NCBI GenBank assembly: GCA_903970575.1
Contig: CAJCJC010000113.1
Span: forward strand, 1-5,545
Direction of reading: 5' to 3'
Origin: Alphaproteobacteria bacterium
GTDB lineage: Bacteria > Pseudomonadota > Alphaproteobacteria > BOG-932 > Roseiterribacteraceae
Length of the DNA: 5,545 nt
The translations under genes and the position numbers were made by a program. Positions 4,595 to 5,545 of this stretch are shown piece after piece. Numbering within the stretch: the stretch's first letter is position 1; every line of letters starts with the position of its first letter. The notes beneath the pieces were generated by a model, which did not search any database, was not told where the DNA came from, and worked only from the letters and a program-made list of their open reading frames with translations.

Positions 4595-5390
4595 GCTGCA
4601 ATCTGAAATATTGCGGCTGATTGCGGCGCATCGCGATCCGGAAAGCTATATCGCGGGAAGTACTCCCCTTAACCGCGATCGGCCCAGATTTTCAGGCGAC
4701 ATAGACGTTTTCCATGACCGCGAAGAGCGGGTCGCGCGCGCCGCGCTAGAAGATAGCGTCCTACTGCGAGCCAACGGCTTCGACCTTGAATGGCTGCGGC
4801 GAGAGCCGAATTTTTATTCCGCGATAATAAATCGGGAAGCCGAGGCTACGAAACTTGAATGGGCGCTCGATAGCGACTTTCGATTCTTTCCAACACAGCC
4901 CGACGAAACCTTTGGGTATGTTCTGCATCCCATGGACTTGGCGACCAATAAAGTCCTGGCGGCAGCGGGCAGGCGCGAGCCGCGTGACATTGTGGACGCC
5001 CTGACAATCCACGAGAAAATACTGCCATTAGGGGCCGTTATTTGGGCGGCGTCGGGCAAATCCATTGGATTTACGCCCGAGGGGCTTATCAATGAAATCC
5101 GTCGCTTGTCGCATTATACCGACGCCGATTTCCGGCGGTTGGCAAGCGACCCTCCAATCGACCCCGGCGACACGATTAGAAAACTTCGGCGCGCTCTGGC
5201 TGACGCAGAAGACTTTGTCGCGCGCATGCCGACAGACAAGGTGGGGTTACTGTTTTTGGACGGCGCGAAGATTGTGCAGCCAGACCCAAACCGCCTGGAC
5301 ACATATTCGACCCATGCCGGCAAACGTCGCGGGCAGTGGCCGGCCAGCACGGAAATTACCGCCGCCATGTTTGAGCGCTATAATCGCTAA
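4581..5390 (+). CDS. AbiEii/AbiGii-like nucleotidyltransferase-fold protein
   Basis: From the TTG at 4581 the product has 269 residues, starting (M)ALSRLQSEILRLIAAHRD. The nucleotidyltransferase core is visible: YIAGSTPLN (23-31), then FSGDIDVFHD (37-46), with G26-S27 and D40/D42 in the places of the catalytic G-S/T and D-x-D of the polymerase-beta-like fold. Next come TKLEWALDSDFRFFP (90-104), where E93 or D97 could be a third acidic residue, and LHPMDLATNKVLAAAGRRE (115-133) with RDIVDAL (135-141), like the D-x-A-x-K-x-x-A...R-D-x-x-D block of AbiEii/AbiGii (DUF1814) proteins. The C-terminal third is helical with no domain I can name. AbiEii proteins transfer nucleotides, in some cases to tRNA, and act as toxins in type IV systems; that activity here is inferred. 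It overlaps the 70-aa gene by 14 bp and converges on the glucan synthase gene 17 bp away. It has A+T-rich patches (4801-4860 contains only 26 G/C in 60), unlike pgm, hinting at transfer. Confidence 0.82.
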   Translation: MALSRLQSEILRLIAAHRDPESYIAGSTPLNRDRPRFSGDIDVFHDREERVARAALEDSVLLRANGFDLEWLRREPNFYSAIINREAEATKLEWALDSDFRFFPTQPDETFGYVLHPMDLATNKVLAAAGRREPRDIVDALTIHEKILPLGAVIWAASGKSIGFTPEGLINEIRRLSHYTDADFRRLASDPPIDPGDTIRKLRRALADAEDFVARMPTDKVGLLFLDGAKIVQPDPNRLDTYSTHAGKRRGQWPASTEITAAMFERYNR

Positions 5391-5407
5391 ACGACCCCCG
5401 TGAACCC

Positions 5408-5545
5408 TTAGCCCAGTACGATGCGCACGGCGTGAACGCCACCGTCGTCTATCAGCGGGAACGCGCCCGGATCGTCCGCGAGCGGCCTGCCGTCCAGTTC
5501 CGCGCTGAAAATTCCCCGGCTGACGCCGTTCGGGTTTTCAACCGC
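5408..5545 (-). CDS. Cyclic beta-glucan synthase (NdvB/GH94-type), C-terminal end (cut by right edge)
   Basis: The last 45 residues of a minus-strand gene run from the right edge to a TAA at 5410-5408. The peptide begins AVENPNGVSRGIFSAELDG, continues RPLADDPGAFPLIDDGGVHA and ends VRIVLG. The pattern E-N-P-x-G-V-x-R-G, a D-G turn, P-L-x-D-D-G, then H-x-V-R-x-x-L-G at the very end is the closing beta-strand segment of the GH94 domain in cyclic beta-1,2-glucan synthases and related glycosyltransferase-36 proteins. These large inner-membrane enzymes polymerise glucose from UDP-glucose and release cyclic glucans to the periplasm. Identification rests on this short tail only, so a cellobiose or other sugar phosphorylase of GH94 remains possible. 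Its neighbour pgm supplies the glucose-1-phosphate needed for UDP-glucose. It converges with the nucleotidyltransferase gene with 17 bp between stops, and no hairpin-plus-T-run terminator is visible. Confidence 0.75.
   Translation of the reverse strand, partial: AVENPNGVSRGIFSAELDGRPLADDPGAFPLIDDGGVHAVRIVLG

Noticed and set aside
5379..5384. Perfect TATAAT box on the plus strand
   Set aside because: It lies inside the last codons of the nucleotidyltransferase with no -35 at the right distance and no plus-strand gene after it in the window; likely chance.
5374..5407. Terminator between the convergent nucleotidyltransferase and glucan synthase genes
   Set aside because: Only a 4-bp AGCG/CGCT pairing and no T-run on either strand; not enough to call a terminator.
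1..5545. CRISPR arrays, tRNA, rRNA, insertion sequences or attachment sites
   Set aside because: No regularly spaced repeats, no tRNA-like cloverleaf, no transposase, and no long terminal inverted repeats or target duplications were found flanking the nucleotidyltransferase module by eye.

Overview
The window looks like part of a high-GC alphaproteobacterial chromosome, probably Hyphomicrobiales-like. This rests on the gene set (an FdsGB-type soluble NAD-dependent formate dehydrogenase, a cyclic beta-glucan synthase tail, an alphaproteobacterial-style Pgm) and on GC-rich codon use. The genus cannot be read from the sequence.

Left and centre (1-4223, all minus strand): reading in the direction of transcription, the genes are phosphoglucomutase (pgm, 4223 or 4211 to 2538), a 5-formyltetrahydrofolate cyclo-ligase (2533-1976), a LysR-type regulator (1954-1025), the gamma subunit of formate dehydrogenase (fdsG, 933-466, GTG start) and the start of the beta subunit (fdsB, from 466 off the left edge). 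pgm and the cyclo-ligase are 1-4 nt apart, the cyclo-ligase and the regulator 21 nt apart, and fdsG and fdsB overlap by one base. The only sizeable gap is the 91 nt between the regulator and fdsG (934-1024). It holds two perfect inverted repeats and is the likely control point for formate dehydrogenase. The cyclo-ligase and formate dehydrogenase both belong to one-carbon metabolism, so the LysR protein probably governs formate oxidation.

Right (4224-5545): a plus-strand two-gene module (70-aa protein at 4382-4594, then an AbiEii/AbiGii-like nucleotidyltransferase at 4581-5390) sits between pgm and the C-terminal end of a GH94/NdvB-type cyclic glucan synthase gene (minus strand, 5408 to beyond the right edge). 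Pgm makes glucose-1-phosphate, the precursor of the UDP-glucose used by such synthases, so those two minus-strand genes make metabolic sense as neighbours. The opposite-strand, locally A+T-rich nucleotidyltransferase module looks like an accessory insertion between them. With overlapping genes and a small protein first, it has the layout of a toxin-antitoxin or defence cassette. That function is inference, not something shown here. It is the most interesting part of the window.
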